A stretch of DNA of 39,445 nucleotides from JAUWNP01 sp034430655 (GCA_034430655.1 DAOUEC010000169.1:1-39445), one strand, 5' to 3'. Counted from the first letter of the stretch, positions 29,843 to 38,041 are shown. Translations and numbers: made by a program. The notes: generated by a model not told the origin, from the letters alone.

Positions 29843-30790
29843 TTACTCAGATGCAGGACGGACCAGAAGCACAGGGCTGTGCGCTCCCTGCAGTACCTTG
29901 TCCGCCACGTTTCCATACACCCAGCGGCTCAGGCCAGAAAGCCCGTGCGTGGTCATACCAATCAGGTCCGCCTCGACTTCGGCGGCGTAGGCCAGGATTT
30001 CGTCGGCCGGCACGCCCTGTCGGACGGCGATGCGCACTACCGCGCCGTGGTCGCGCAACACCGCCGCCACGCTGCGCAGGTAGCGTTGCAATTCGACCCC
30101 CGCATAATGCAGCGCCGTCGTGGAGAGTTGTAGCCCCGGCGGGTAACTGGTCAACAATGCCACGGTGCGATCCCCTAGCCCGGTCGTCAGAACCGATATA
30201 AGGAAGATGCGTGTGCCCCCCCCCGGTTCCCCCTCCAGGGAAGAAGCCCGGTCGGGACGGATGAGCGCTTGCACGTAGGGCAATATCCGCTCTGCCAGTT
30301 CGGAGCCGTCCAGCGGCACCAGGATGCGCTGATATGCCGTCCGAGGCGGCTCGAAGCCGGCCTGTACCAACAGCACCGGGCACGTGGCGCCGCGCAGTAT
30401 CCGGTCAGCCACGCTGCCGAAGATCCAGCCGCGGATACCAGAGCGGCCGTGCGTGGTCATCACAATCAGGTCTGCACTCACACTGTCAGCGAAGGCAAGC
30501 ACTTCGTCGGCCGGCCTGCCAAACCGGACACTGACTTCCACCTCGGCGGCCACCGGTTCCAGCTGCTTTGCCACCTTTCGCAAATACCCTCTCAATTCTT
30601 GCCCGACGCGCCGTCGCTCCTCCCCTCTGGGATGCAACTCCACCACAGGTGGCACTATCCCTCTCATCGTCGGGGCGATGGAGAGCAGGTAGACCCGGCT
30701 ACCCCGGTCGCGGATCAATTCCACGACGTGAGGCAGCACCCCCTCGGCCAACTCCGAGCCATCAAGCGGGACAACCACTCTGCGGTACAT
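29843..30790 (-). CDS. Universal stress protein with two UspA domains
   Basis: A 315-residue protein with two UspA domains in tandem, at about residues 1-140 and 155-315. Each starts RRVVVPLDGSELAE or QRILVPLDGSELAE. Each keeps the ATP-binding loop: MTTHGRSGIRGWIFGSVAD and MTTHGLSGLSRWVYGNVAD. ATP-binding Usp proteins help cells survive starvation and stress. It lies between the oxidoreductase genes and alanine dehydrogenase on the same strand, but a repeat and relic sequence flank it, so co-transcription is uncertain. Confidence 0.92.
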   Translation of the reverse strand: MYRRVVVPLDGSELAEGVLPHVVELIRDRGSRVYLLSIAPTMRGIVPPVVELHPRGEERRRVGQELRGYLRKVAKQLEPVAAEVEVSVRFGRPADEVLAFADSVSADLIVMTTHGRSGIRGWIFGSVADRILRGATCPVLLVQAGFEPPRTAYQRILVPLDGSELAERILPYVQALIRPDRASSLEGEPGGGTRIFLISVLTTGLGDRTVALLTSYPPGLQLSTTALHYAGVELQRYLRSVAAVLRDHGAVVRIAVRQGVPADEILAYAAEVEADLIGMTTHGLSGLSRWVYGNVADKVLQGAHSPVLLVRPASE

Positions 30791-30810
30791 CTTCGGCTAA
30801 CCACTAACTC

Positions 30811-30939
30811 CTAATCGCCAGCCGCTAATCTGCCAATCGCTGACTGCCACCAACGGGTCCAACGACTCGGCAGGGGCGTATCGCGCAGTTCGACCAACTC
30901 GGACAGATGCTGGCGAGCGGCTTCTTCACCAGTTCTCAG
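30811..30939 (-). pseudogene. C-terminal gene relic
   Basis: Between the universal stress gene and the small membrane protein, the minus strand is open for 42 codons without a start. It reads like a real protein tail: EEAARQHLSELVELRD, then PSRWTRWWQSAIGRLA. No family could be named. The same interval (30791-30974) also has a run of CTAAYC-like short repeats at 30796-30835. Confidence 0.3.
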
Positions 30940-30974
30940 TCACACGTCCGCTTAGTCCAGATCTGGCCATTTCA

Positions 30975-31442
30975 TTATGGCCATTCCAGCGTGGGCACGG
31001 GGCGCGGGGTGGTCGTTTCCCAGAGGGGAACCGGTCGTATCGTCTGGATGATCGCCCGTAACTCCTTCACGGCCCCAGCCAGTTTCGGATCGCCCGCCGC
31101 TTCCAGTATCTCCTGCGCTGAGAGGAGATGGGTCCGCACAGTGGTGGGGTCGGTATTAGGGTCCAGTGCAGCGTCCAGCCACATCGCTGCCTCGGGTGCA
31201 ACACCGCTGGCGTCCACCTCATCCCGTATCGCCTCGACCCGTGCTTGGGATTCGCGATCCAGGGCTCGATCAGTCCCGTAGGAATACCACCATGAGCCTT
31301 GCACAAAGGCCACGCCGATGACGCCACAGGCCGCTAGGGCCAGAATCGCTCCCAACACAATGACGCCAACGTGCCGCCCCCACCCTGGGCTGCGCGGCGT
31401 CGCCTCCTCAAGTTCCGGCTCCACAGCACTGACCAGGCTCAT
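30975..31442 (-). CDS. Hypothetical protein with one transmembrane segment
   Basis: A 155-residue protein of no recognised family. An N-terminal acidic stretch is followed by a single hydrophobic helix (VGVIVLGAILALAACGVIGV, residues about 28-47). The remaining outside part is mostly helical (SQARVEAIRDEVDASG, LLSAQEILEAAGDPKLAGAV) and ends in a proline-rich tail. It may be a small membrane-anchored sensor or assembly factor. ATG 31442 is the first plausible start; the ribosome site is weak (GAGAT). It lies 118 bases after the oxidoreductase gamma gene on the same strand. Confidence 0.55.
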   Translation of the reverse strand: MSLVSAVEPELEEATPRSPGWGRHVGVIVLGAILALAACGVIGVAFVQGSWWYSYGTDRALDRESQARVEAIRDEVDASGVAPEAAMWLDAALDPNTDPTTVRTHLLSAQEILEAAGDPKLAGAVKELRAIIQTIRPVPLWETTTPRPVPTLEWP

Positions 31443-31560
31443 TGGATTATCTCGTCTGACAGTTTCCGATGTATAAGTGGGGCAGACTTTCCAGCCTGCC
31501 GCTCGGACAGGCCAGAAAGCCTGCCTCACCATTAGCCATTGCAGACCGCCAACTTGACCG

Positions 31561-32100
31561 CTAACCGCTAGCCAACGCCGCGCCTTTCCGCAGCGCCTGC
31601 TTGTTCAGACCCAGTAGTTTACGGTGGCGCTCCGGCAGGTGCTCGTCCAGCGCCTGTTCCACCGCCTCCAGCGGCACGACACCGGTAGCCCGCACCAGCG
31701 CGCCCAGGCAGATCACGTTCGCCAGCCGGGCGTTGCCCAGTTCGATCGCCAGGTCGGTGGCGGGCGCATAGAAGACGCGGATGTCGTCCCGCTCGCTCTT
31801 CTGCGGCACCAGCGAACTATTCACCACCAGCACACCATCGGGCTTAACCAGCGGCTCGAAGGCCTCCATCGAAGGAAGGTTGAGCACGATGGATGCGCTG
31901 GGCCGCCGCACCAGTGGCGCGCCAATTTCCTCGTCGGACACGACGACGGTGCAACGGGCCTTGCCGCCGCGCATCTCCGGGCCGTAGGAGGGGATCCATG
32001 TCACGTGGTAGCCACTGTCCATCGCGGCGTAGGTGAGCAACTGGCCCGCGAAGAGCGCGCCCTGCCCGCCGAAGCCGGAAATGATGATTTCTTCTTGCAT
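31561..32100 (-). CDS. 2-oxoacid:ferredoxin oxidoreductase, gamma subunit
   Basis: A 179-residue gamma subunit of the pyruvate/ketoisovalerate ferredoxin oxidoreductase family. It begins EIIISGFGGQGALFAGQLL and continues with PSYGPEMRGGKARCTVVVS, both diagnostic. The subunit forms part of the CoA-binding and oxidative decarboxylation complex. It is the last gene of the delta-alpha-beta-gamma operon, nine bases after the beta subunit. Confidence 0.92.
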   Translation of the reverse strand: MQEEIIISGFGGQGALFAGQLLTYAAMDSGYHVTWIPSYGPEMRGGKARCTVVVSDEEIGAPLVRRPSASIVLNLPSMEAFEPLVKPDGVLVVNSSLVPQKSERDDIRVFYAPATDLAIELGNARLANVICLGALVRATGVVPLEAVEQALDEHLPERHRKLLGLNKQALRKGAALASG

Positions 32101-32109
32101 CGTTGCCTC

Positions 32110-32889
32110 CTACAGTTCCTTCACCCCATCCGCCACCTTGAACTCGCCCAGCGGATAGTAGGGGATCATAACATCTCTGATCCACTGCCTTGACTCAGGT
32201 AGCGACATGTGCCAGTTGGTCGAACAGGTAGATAGGAATTCGACCATCGAGAAGCCCAGCCCGGCCAGTTGCACCTTGAAGGCTGTCTTGATGGCTTTCT
32301 TGGCCCGGCGGGTGCTGGGTACGTCAATCACCGTGTGGCGGGCAATGTAGGCCACCCCCGGAAGGACCGACAGTAATTCACACATCTTCGTCGGGTAGCC
32401 TGCTACCCGCACATCGCGGCCATAGGGCGACGAGGTCGTCACCTGCCCGGGCAGCGTCGTGGGGGCCATCTGCCCGCCGGTCATACCATAGGTGGCGTTG
32501 TTGACGAAGAAGACGGTGATCAGTTCACCTCGATTGGCTGCCTGGACGATCTCGGCCATGCCGATGGAGGCCAGGTCGCCGTCGCCCTGGTAGGTGAAGA
32601 CCACCTTGCCCGGGCTGACGCGCTTGATACCGGTGGCCATCGCTGGCGCCCGTCCGTGGGCCGCCTCAGCAAAGTCCGCGTTGAAATATTCGTAGGCTAG
32701 CACCGAACATCCCACCGGCGCGATACCAATGGTCCGTTCCCGTATACCCAGTTCGTCCAGCACCTCGGCGACGAGGCGGTGGATGACGCCGTGGGTACAG
32801 CCGGGGCAGTAGATCGTGTGAGCGTCGGTCAGGCTCTCCGGCCGCTCATAGACCAGTTCCATATCCGCAGGAATTTCAACCGTTGACAT
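32110..32889 (-). CDS. 2-oxoacid:ferredoxin oxidoreductase, beta (thiamine diphosphate) subunit
   Basis: A 259-residue beta subunit. Cysteine-containing YCPGCTHGVIHRL near residue 27 and the thiamine diphosphate motif GDGDLASIGMAEIVQAANR, ending in FVNN, are intact. GMTGGQMAPTTLPGQVTTSS is typical of the Vor/Kor type. The frame is open further upstream, but ATG 32889 has GGAGGG before it and lies just after the alpha subunit's stop. Confidence 0.92.
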   Translation of the reverse strand: MSTVEIPADMELVYERPESLTDAHTIYCPGCTHGVIHRLVAEVLDELGIRERTIGIAPVGCSVLAYEYFNADFAEAAHGRAPAMATGIKRVSPGKVVFTYQGDGDLASIGMAEIVQAANRGELITVFFVNNATYGMTGGQMAPTTLPGQVTTSSPYGRDVRVAGYPTKMCELLSVLPGVAYIARHTVIDVPSTRRAKKAIKTAFKVQLAGLGFSMVEFLSTCSTNWHMSLPESRQWIRDVMIPYYPLGEFKVADGVKEL

Positions 32890-32890
32890 T

Positions 32891-33970
32891 CTAACCCTCC
32901 CTTCCGCCCACAACCTCAGCGTCCAGTTTCTCCAGTTCGGGCAGGATCTCATCAGGCAGCGGGACGATGCCCCCCATCCGCCCGTAGAACCGCACCGGGC
33001 AGCGCCCCTCAACGGCCAGCCGCACATCCTCGACCATTTGCCCGGCGTTCATCTCCACGACCAACATGCCGCGCACCTGTCGGGCCAGTTCGGCCAGGCG
33101 GGCGCTGGGGAAGGGCCAGAGGGTGATGGGCCGTAAGAGCCCCGCTTTTACCCCGTTTGCCCGCGCCTCCCGCACCACCGTCTGGCAGATGCGGCCCACG
33201 GTGCCAAAGGACACCAGCAGCAGGTCGGCGTCCTCGGTGCTGTACTCCTTCCAGCGCACCTCGTTGGCAGCGATCTCCTTCAGTTTGGCCTGCAACCGCA
33301 AATTGACTTCCTCCATGTTCTCGGCCCCCAGGTAGAGCGAGGTGATGATGTTGTGCTCCCGTCCCTTCGCGCCGGTGAGCGCCCAGGAGGGTCGCTCCTC
33401 CGGCGGGCGAACCGGGCGCATGGGAGGCAGTTCCACCGGCTCCATCATCTGGCCAATGGAGCCATCAGCGGCGAGCATGGCGATAGTGCGGTACTTCTCC
33501 GCCAGTTCGAAGGCCAGCACTATCAGGTCAACGGCTTCCTGGACATTGGCCGGGGCCAGGACGATCATGTGGAAGTCGCCGTGGCCGGCGGATTTGACCG
33601 CCTGGAAATAATCGCTTTGTGCGGGCTGGACGTTGCCCAGGCCCGGCCCGCCGCGCATAATGTTCGTCAGCACTGCCGGCACCTCGGAACAGGCGATGTA
33701 AGAGATGCCCTCCTGCATCAAGCTGACGCCCGGGCTGGATGAGGAGGTCATCACCCGCGCGCCGGCGCAGGCCGCGCCGTAGATCATATTGATGGCGGCC
33801 ACCTCACTTTCGGCTTGCAGGAAGACGCGCCCCTCCTCAGGCATTCTCCTGGAAAAGTGCTCCAGCACTTCCGACTGGGGCGTGATGGGGTAACCAAAGA
33901 AGGCTTCGACCCCCGCCCGTATGGCAGCCTCAGCGATGGCTGCGTTTCCCTCGAGCAATTCTTTCGCCAT
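32891..33970 (-). CDS. vorB: 2-oxoacid:ferredoxin oxidoreductase, alpha subunit (VorB-like)
   Basis: A 359-residue alpha subunit. It opens with GNAAIAEAAIRAGVEAFFGY, then PITPQSE and QAESEVAAINMIYGAACAGA, strongly resembling the 3-methyl-2-oxobutanoate (ketoisovalerate) enzyme's VorB. The complex oxidises 2-oxoacids, such as those from branched-chain amino acids, to acyl-CoA and CO2 and reduces ferredoxin. 2-Oxoglutarate specificity (Kor) cannot be excluded from sequence alone. It follows the ferredoxin subunit by 11 bases. Confidence 0.9.
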   Translation of the reverse strand: MAKELLEGNAAIAEAAIRAGVEAFFGYPITPQSEVLEHFSRRMPEEGRVFLQAESEVAAINMIYGAACAGARVMTSSSSPGVSLMQEGISYIACSEVPAVLTNIMRGGPGLGNVQPAQSDYFQAVKSAGHGDFHMIVLAPANVQEAVDLIVLAFELAEKYRTIAMLAADGSIGQMMEPVELPPMRPVRPPEERPSWALTGAKGREHNIITSLYLGAENMEEVNLRLQAKLKEIAANEVRWKEYSTEDADLLLVSFGTVGRICQTVVREARANGVKAGLLRPITLWPFPSARLAELARQVRGMLVVEMNAGQMVEDVRLAVEGRCPVRFYGRMGGIVPLPDEILPELEKLDAEVVGGREG

Positions 33971-33981
33971 TCCTTAGCCTC

Positions 33982-34230
33982 CTATGCTGTGGCGAGCGCC
34001 CGCTTGGGCTCTCGCTTCCGCCGATATACGGTGAAGACCACATCAGGGCAGATGGTGGCGCACATGGCGCATCCGGTGCACGCCTCAGAGTCCGTCACCT
34101 CGATGGGTTGGTACCCCTTGGCGTTGAACCGCCCCTCTGCCAGTTGGAGGATGTGCACGGGGCAGATAGACACACAAAGACCACACCCCTTGCAATAGTC
34201 CTCATCTATCAGAACCATTCCTTTTGCCAT
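33982..34230 (-). CDS. 2x[4Fe-4S] ferredoxin, delta subunit of the oxidoreductase
   Basis: An 82-residue ferredoxin with two cluster motifs, CKGCGLCVSICP and CTGCAMCATICP, which carry electrons from the thiamine site to free ferredoxin. The frame is open to 34503, but that extension does not read like protein and spans a promoter. ATG 34230 has GGAGG eight bases upstream. It is the first gene of the operon. Confidence 0.92.
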   Translation of the reverse strand: MAKGMVLIDEDYCKGCGLCVSICPVHILQLAEGRFNAKGYQPIEVTDSEACTGCAMCATICPDVVFTVYRRKREPKRALATA

Positions 34231-34394
34231 AGTTATGCCTCCAGACTTGCAAATATCTCCCTTCAGCGTGAAACGTGATGCGTCACGCCCATACCACCAG
34301 CGCCAGCAAGCCCTCGCTCCAGGCAACGACTTCCTCGTCGGCGAAGTGAAGGCACGTTGCGCAGACGAAGAACGATCTTGACGACCGAATCCCA

Positions 34395-34423
34395 TTCTTA
34401 CATGCCCGCCGCACTCTGTCAAG
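34395..34423 (-). promoter_or_regulatory. Proximal promoter (P2) of the oxidoreductase operon
   Basis: Minus-strand TTGACA (34418-34423), a 17-bp spacer and AAGAAT (34395-34400). The -35 is perfect and the -10 matches 4 of 6. It would give a leader of about 160 bases. Confidence 0.5.
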
Positions 34424-34455
34424 GGCCGGATGTCACATCCGTGCCTGCTATCCGT

Positions 34456-34488
34456 CACGAGGCCCGTCAAGTATAGGGGGCCTCGGTG
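34456..34488 (-). other. Hairpin in the oxidoreductase operon leader
   Basis: Arms CACCGAGGCCC and GGGCCTCGTG pair over ten bases with one bulged C, around a 12-base loop. It lies downstream of P1 and just upstream of P2, and is not followed by a T-run. It may be an attenuator, an mRNA-stability element or a binding site. Apart from this hairpin and the two promoters, no gene or known riboswitch was recognised in 34231-34711. Confidence 0.45.
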
Positions 34489-34570
34489 AACCAGTTCTTG
34501 CACTCAGTTGGGCTCCCGTGAGGGGATGGATAACACGAGATATGGGACCACCTCCTTGCGTGATACTGGA

Positions 34571-34599
34571 AGTGTACCACAAGGGGCGGGATAGGTCAA
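34571..34599 (-). promoter_or_regulatory. Distal promoter (P1) of the oxidoreductase operon
   Basis: Minus-strand TTGACC (34594-34599), 17-bp spacer ending TGTGG, TACACT (34571-34576). A strong AAGGAGG (34551-34557) follows with only a short frame after it (from GTG 34553, 15 codons), which could be a leader peptide. Confidence 0.6.
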
Positions 34600-34711
34600 A
34601 AAGGAACGTGGAGGTGTGGAAGTGTGGTGAGAACGGCCCGGCGCAACCCCAGGTATCGCCGCAACGCACGTGGTTGACCGACTTTGGACGGAGGCAGCAA
34701 CCCGACAGATG

Positions 34712-35467
34712 TTAGAAGACGTACTCCCCGAAATCCTGCGCCAGTTCCACCGGGCCACCAAAGGCAGCGGCTGCTTCCTCGAGCCAGCGGTCGTACTGCC
34801 AGGGAGCAGGCCGGTAGTGGATCAACACTAGACGGCCTGCACCGGCCCTGCGAGCGGCCTCTCCCGCCTGGGCAGCACTGGAGTGACCCGGCGTATTCTT
34901 CGCCGCCTCGTGGATCAGGACGGTAGCATCCTGCGCCAGGGCCACTACCGCGTCGCAGGGTGAGGTGTCGCTGGTGTAAGCCACCACTCCTCCGCTGCGC
35001 TTGTTTTCTATCCGCAGGCCCATGGTAGGCACCAGGTGCTTCACCGGCGCACCGGTGATACGGAACTCTTCGTCTTCCAACACCAGTGCGCCTACCTCCT
35101 CGGCAAAGGCCCGCCGGGGCACAGGAAAGAGTCCAGGCCATTCTTGCCAACGAAACAGATCCATCATAGCCTCGAACCGTTCCAGTGCATCCTGCAGGCC
35201 ATAGACAGGCAACGGGGCGGTGCGTCCCAACAGCCAGATATTCATAAACAATATGGGGATGCCGAAGACGTGATCGGGGTGGAAGTGGGTGATGATCAGC
35301 CCGCGTAAGCGTTCGGGCGCGAGACCTGCATGCCGGATCCGCACGAGAGGGCTATCCGCACAATCAACCAGGAAAAAGCCCCGTTCACCCTCGACTGCCA
35401 GGTAGGTATTAGCGTGCATCTCATCCGGCACCGCCGCCGCAGTCCCCAAAGCCACTACTCGGGCCAC
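34712..35467 (-). CDS. MBL-fold metallo-hydrolase (ribonuclease Z-like group)
   Basis: A 251-residue MBL protein. The metal motif is THFHPDHVFG near residue 62. VAYTSDTSPCDAVVALA supplies the bridging aspartate, HEAAKNTPGHSSAAQAGEAA the region around the next histidine, and LVLIHYRP the last one, all as in RNase Z-like and related phosphodiesterase-type enzymes. The substrate could be RNA or a small molecule. The start is GTG 35467; its GGAGGG overlaps the permease gene's stop, so it is coupled to the ABC transporter genes. Confidence 0.85.
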   Translation of the reverse strand: MARVVALGTAAAVPDEMHANTYLAVEGERGFFLVDCADSPLVRIRHAGLAPERLRGLIITHFHPDHVFGIPILFMNIWLLGRTAPLPVYGLQDALERFEAMMDLFRWQEWPGLFPVPRRAFAEEVGALVLEDEEFRITGAPVKHLVPTMGLRIENKRSGGVVAYTSDTSPCDAVVALAQDATVLIHEAAKNTPGHSSAAQAGEAARRAGAGRLVLIHYRPAPWQYDRWLEEAAAAFGGPVELAQDFGEYVF

Positions 35468-35473
35468 AGATGC

Positions 35474-36979
35474 CTACCCTCCAAAGGCCCACGCCACAAT
35501 CGTCGGCGTCACGCGCACCTCGACGGCCGCTGCCAGGACCAATAGCGGCAGGAGAAGGGCGATAAAAACCTTGACGAAATCGGCCAAGGCCCACAGCCAC
35601 CCATCGCTCACTGTCATCCCGCGTGGAGGTGACATAAAGGCCGCCCCCAGACGCACAGCCAATGCCGTCGCGATGGTCGCAGCGGGCAACTCCAGCAACC
35701 CATGAGGGAGCACAAAAGCAGCGAAGAACAGCGCCGGACTGTAACCCACGTACGCGGCCTGAGTGACGAAAAAGAACACAATCGCCAGTGGGGCCATCAG
35801 CAACGCCACAGCCAGCGTGCCGAAGGAGAATACCGCAAGCAGCGCCGCCGCCATCAGCGATCGCACATTGTTGAGCAACACCCCCCAGACAGTGAAGACG
35901 GGCAGCCAGTCCACGGCCGGCAATTCGGAGAACGTCTCGGCCGAGACGTTCTCCAGTTGCAGTACCCCCGGCGGGAGTTGATAGCGAGTGGCGAAGTCGT
36001 AGCCAATGCCGGCTGAAAACAGCAGCCCAATCACGACCACCGCGAGCGCCAGCCACGAACGGCGCAGAATAGCCGGGATGTCGCGCCCGTAGAGCCCGCC
36101 TACCATCCCCAGCCAGCGCAACCAGGCTGGCATCTTCTGTAAATCCAGTCCGAAGAACCAGGGTTCCCAGCGCAAATACCCACAGAACTTACGCCACAGA
36201 GAGGCAACGTTCAACTGGTCAATCTCGCGCCCCAGCAGCTCCTCACGATTGAAGATGTGGATACCCATCCGCACCAGGATGACGTCCACAACCACCAGAA
36301 AAAGTACTACCCACCACAGCACACCGTAGTTAGCCCAGAACATAATGATGGCCTCACCCTGTATCAGGAGTGTCATTGGGATAATGATAAAACTGGCCAA
36401 CAGGTTGGCTGCTCGCACACTCGTTGTCTGACTGGAGATCACTACTGCACCAGATACCATCACCAATCCCTCCGCCGTCGTCAGCAGGACAACCAGCACC
36501 AACAAAATCGGCGGTGGCGACCAGCCCTTGAAGAAATGCAATCCGGCCAGATAGACAGTGATACCCAGGTAGGCTGCCAATAAGGGAGGAAGCATCGCTG
36601 CCAGCGTCTTGCCCAGGTAAAGTTGTGCATCCGTCAAGGGCGTTGCCAGGAGTGGCTCGAGGCTCCTGCGCTCCTTTTCCCCCACAAAAGTCTCCAGCGC
36701 AATCACCAGCGAGAATGAGATAGGGAAGAAGCCTACCACCATCAGCAGAAAAGGAAGCATCCGCTCGCCGACGATCGGCGCGCCATACTCGGCGACCCAG
36801 TCTAGCGCCATATTGGCCACAAAACTCATCAGCGCGGGGAAGAAAAGTGTCAGGATCACAATGGGCACGATGATACGCCAGTCCCGCAATGTATCCCAGA
36901 CTTCACGCTTTATCAACGTGAGCACCAAGCGAGGCGCCTCGCCCACCGTCGCACGCATACGCTCAGTTACCGCTACCAT
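35474..36979 (-). CDS. ABC-2 type permease fused to a SpoIIM-like domain
   Basis: A 501-residue membrane protein in two parts. Residues about 15-240 form an ABC-2 exporter permease with six or so helices and the signature FVGEKERRSLEPLLATPLTD. Residues about 290-501 match the SpoIIM family (formerly DUF95): a GRDIPAILRRSW entry, LLNNVRSLMAAALLAVFSFG, FVLPHGLLELPAATIATAL and an ending near VTP. SpoIIM homologues outside spore formers are of unknown function. The gene follows the ATPase gene by three bases with GGAGGAG as ribosome site, so together they form an exporter. The substrate is unknown. Confidence 0.85.
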   Translation of the reverse strand: MVAVTERMRATVGEAPRLVLTLIKREVWDTLRDWRIIVPIVILTLFFPALMSFVANMALDWVAEYGAPIVGERMLPFLLMVVGFFPISFSLVIALETFVGEKERRSLEPLLATPLTDAQLYLGKTLAAMLPPLLAAYLGITVYLAGLHFFKGWSPPPILLVLVVLLTTAEGLVMVSGAVVISSQTTSVRAANLLASFIIIPMTLLIQGEAIIMFWANYGVLWWVVLFLVVVDVILVRMGIHIFNREELLGREIDQLNVASLWRKFCGYLRWEPWFFGLDLQKMPAWLRWLGMVGGLYGRDIPAILRRSWLALAVVVIGLLFSAGIGYDFATRYQLPPGVLQLENVSAETFSELPAVDWLPVFTVWGVLLNNVRSLMAAALLAVFSFGTLAVALLMAPLAIVFFFVTQAAYVGYSPALFFAAFVLPHGLLELPAATIATALAVRLGAAFMSPPRGMTVSDGWLWALADFVKVFIALLLPLLVLAAAVEVRVTPTIVAWAFGG

Positions 36980-36982
36980 CCC

Positions 36983-37894
36983 CTACTCCTCCACCGCCCG
37001 CAGATAGACGTCCTCCAGGCTGCGCGGCACTTCACTCAGGGTAACGACCCCCACCCCATACGCTGCCAACGTCTGGAGCAGAAGAGGATTGGTCTCCTGA
37101 GGATTGGCAGTGGCATAGCGCAGCCAGTTCTCTCCCTGCACCTCGACTTTGACCAGATCTGAAATGAGGTTCACAACGCCATCGGTCGGATGGAGCAGGC
37201 GCAACTCCATCAACGACGGGCCGAGCAGGCGCGCCTTCAACTCCGCCGGGGTTCCCAGCGCGATGATCCGTCCACGCCGGATGATGGCAATACGGCTAGC
37301 CAGGGCCTCCGCTTCCGCCAGGTTATGCGTGCAGATGACAATGGCTCGCCGATGGTGGCGCAGGCTACGAACAGTGTCGCGGACTAACTTGGCGCTGTGG
37401 GGGTCCATCGCTGAGGTCGGCTCATCCAGCAACAGAACAGGCGGGTCGTGTAACATCGCGCGCACCAGCGCCATTTTCTGCCGCATTCCCTTCGAGTACG
37501 TCCCCATACGCTGATCCCATGCCTCGGGCATCCCAAAGCGAGCCAGCAATTCCCTGGCCCGGCGCTCACACTCATCAGCATCCAAACCCATCAGGCGACC
37601 AAAGAAGTCCAGATAGTCCTCACCCCGCATGCGCAGATAGAGCCCCGGATATTCAGTCAACAGCCCGACCCGCCGCCGAACCTCCTGCGCATGCTCGGTC
37701 ACACTGTACCCGGCCACGAATGCATGTCCCATCGTCGGACGCAGGATCGCCGCCAACACACGCACCGTCGTCGTCTTGCCGGCTCCATTGGGACCCAGTA
37801 GCGCCAGAATTTCGCCCGGTGCTACCGAGAGCGTCACCCGATCCACAGCAGTGAAGCCATCAAATCGTTTCGTCAGACCGACCAAATCAATCAT
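36983..37894 (-). CDS. ABC transporter ATP-binding protein
   Basis: A 303-residue ATPase of the ABC-2 exporter class. Walker A is LLGPNGAGKTTTVRVLA, the signature is TYSKGMRQKMAL, Walker B is VLLLDEPTSAMDP, and the switch histidine is in ICTHNLAEAEAL. The C-terminal 80 residues form the usual extra domain of this class. ATG 37894 is chosen from family alignment (MIDLVGLTKRF); a further in-frame ATG at 37936 would add 14 hydrophobic residues. Neither has a clear Shine-Dalgarno sequence, so the gene may depend on coupling to a short upstream frame whose stop overlaps its start. Confidence 0.88.
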   Translation of the reverse strand: MIDLVGLTKRFDGFTAVDRVTLSVAPGEILALLGPNGAGKTTTVRVLAAILRPTMGHAFVAGYSVTEHAQEVRRRVGLLTEYPGLYLRMRGEDYLDFFGRLMGLDADECERRARELLARFGMPEAWDQRMGTYSKGMRQKMALVRAMLHDPPVLLLDEPTSAMDPHSAKLVRDTVRSLRHHRRAIVICTHNLAEAEALASRIAIIRRGRIIALGTPAELKARLLGPSLMELRLLHPTDGVVNLISDLVKVEVQGENWLRYATANPQETNPLLLQTLAAYGVGVVTLSEVPRSLEDVYLRAVEE

Positions 37895-37988
37895 CGCGAT
37901 TAGAACAGCGGATTGCAGGACAACAACGGATCCCATCCTGCCCTACCGTGCAGAACTGGCACCTCCACCCATCACTACGGCCAGGCAT
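37887..37988 (-). CDS. Cysteine-rich 33-residue ORF upstream of the ABC ATPase
   Basis: An ATG at 37988 opens 33 codons ending in TGA at 37887, eight bases inside the ABC ATPase gene. It has five cysteines: WRCQFC, a CC pair, and one more, a spacing that loosely recalls a zinc ribbon. It lies within the 5' leader given by the promoter at 38013-38041. No Shine-Dalgarno sequence is present. It could be a leader peptide coupling translation to the ATPase, or it could be chance. Confidence 0.25.
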   Translation of the reverse strand: MPGRSDGWRCQFCTVGQDGIRCCPAIRCSNRDD

Positions 37989-38012
37989 AGATAACGTGCC
38001 ATAGATAGTCCC

Positions 38013-38041
38013 ATTATACCAACATTGGGCCATCCTGACAA
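38013..38041 (-). promoter_or_regulatory. Promoter of the ABC transporter operon
   Basis: Minus-strand TTGTCA (38036-38041), 17-bp spacer ending GTTGG, consensus TATAAT (38013-38018). The leader would be about 110 bases to the ATPase start. Confidence 0.75.

Noticed and set aside
34231..34503. N-terminal extension of the ferredoxin subunit
   Set aside because: It would cover a promoter and a hairpin, reads unlike protein, and the short form starting at 34230 has the normal size and ribosome site.
37895..37936. 14-residue extension of the ABC ATPase
   Set aside because: It is hydrophobic, not expected in this soluble subunit, and the family normally begins at MIDLVGLTKRF; kept only as an alternative.
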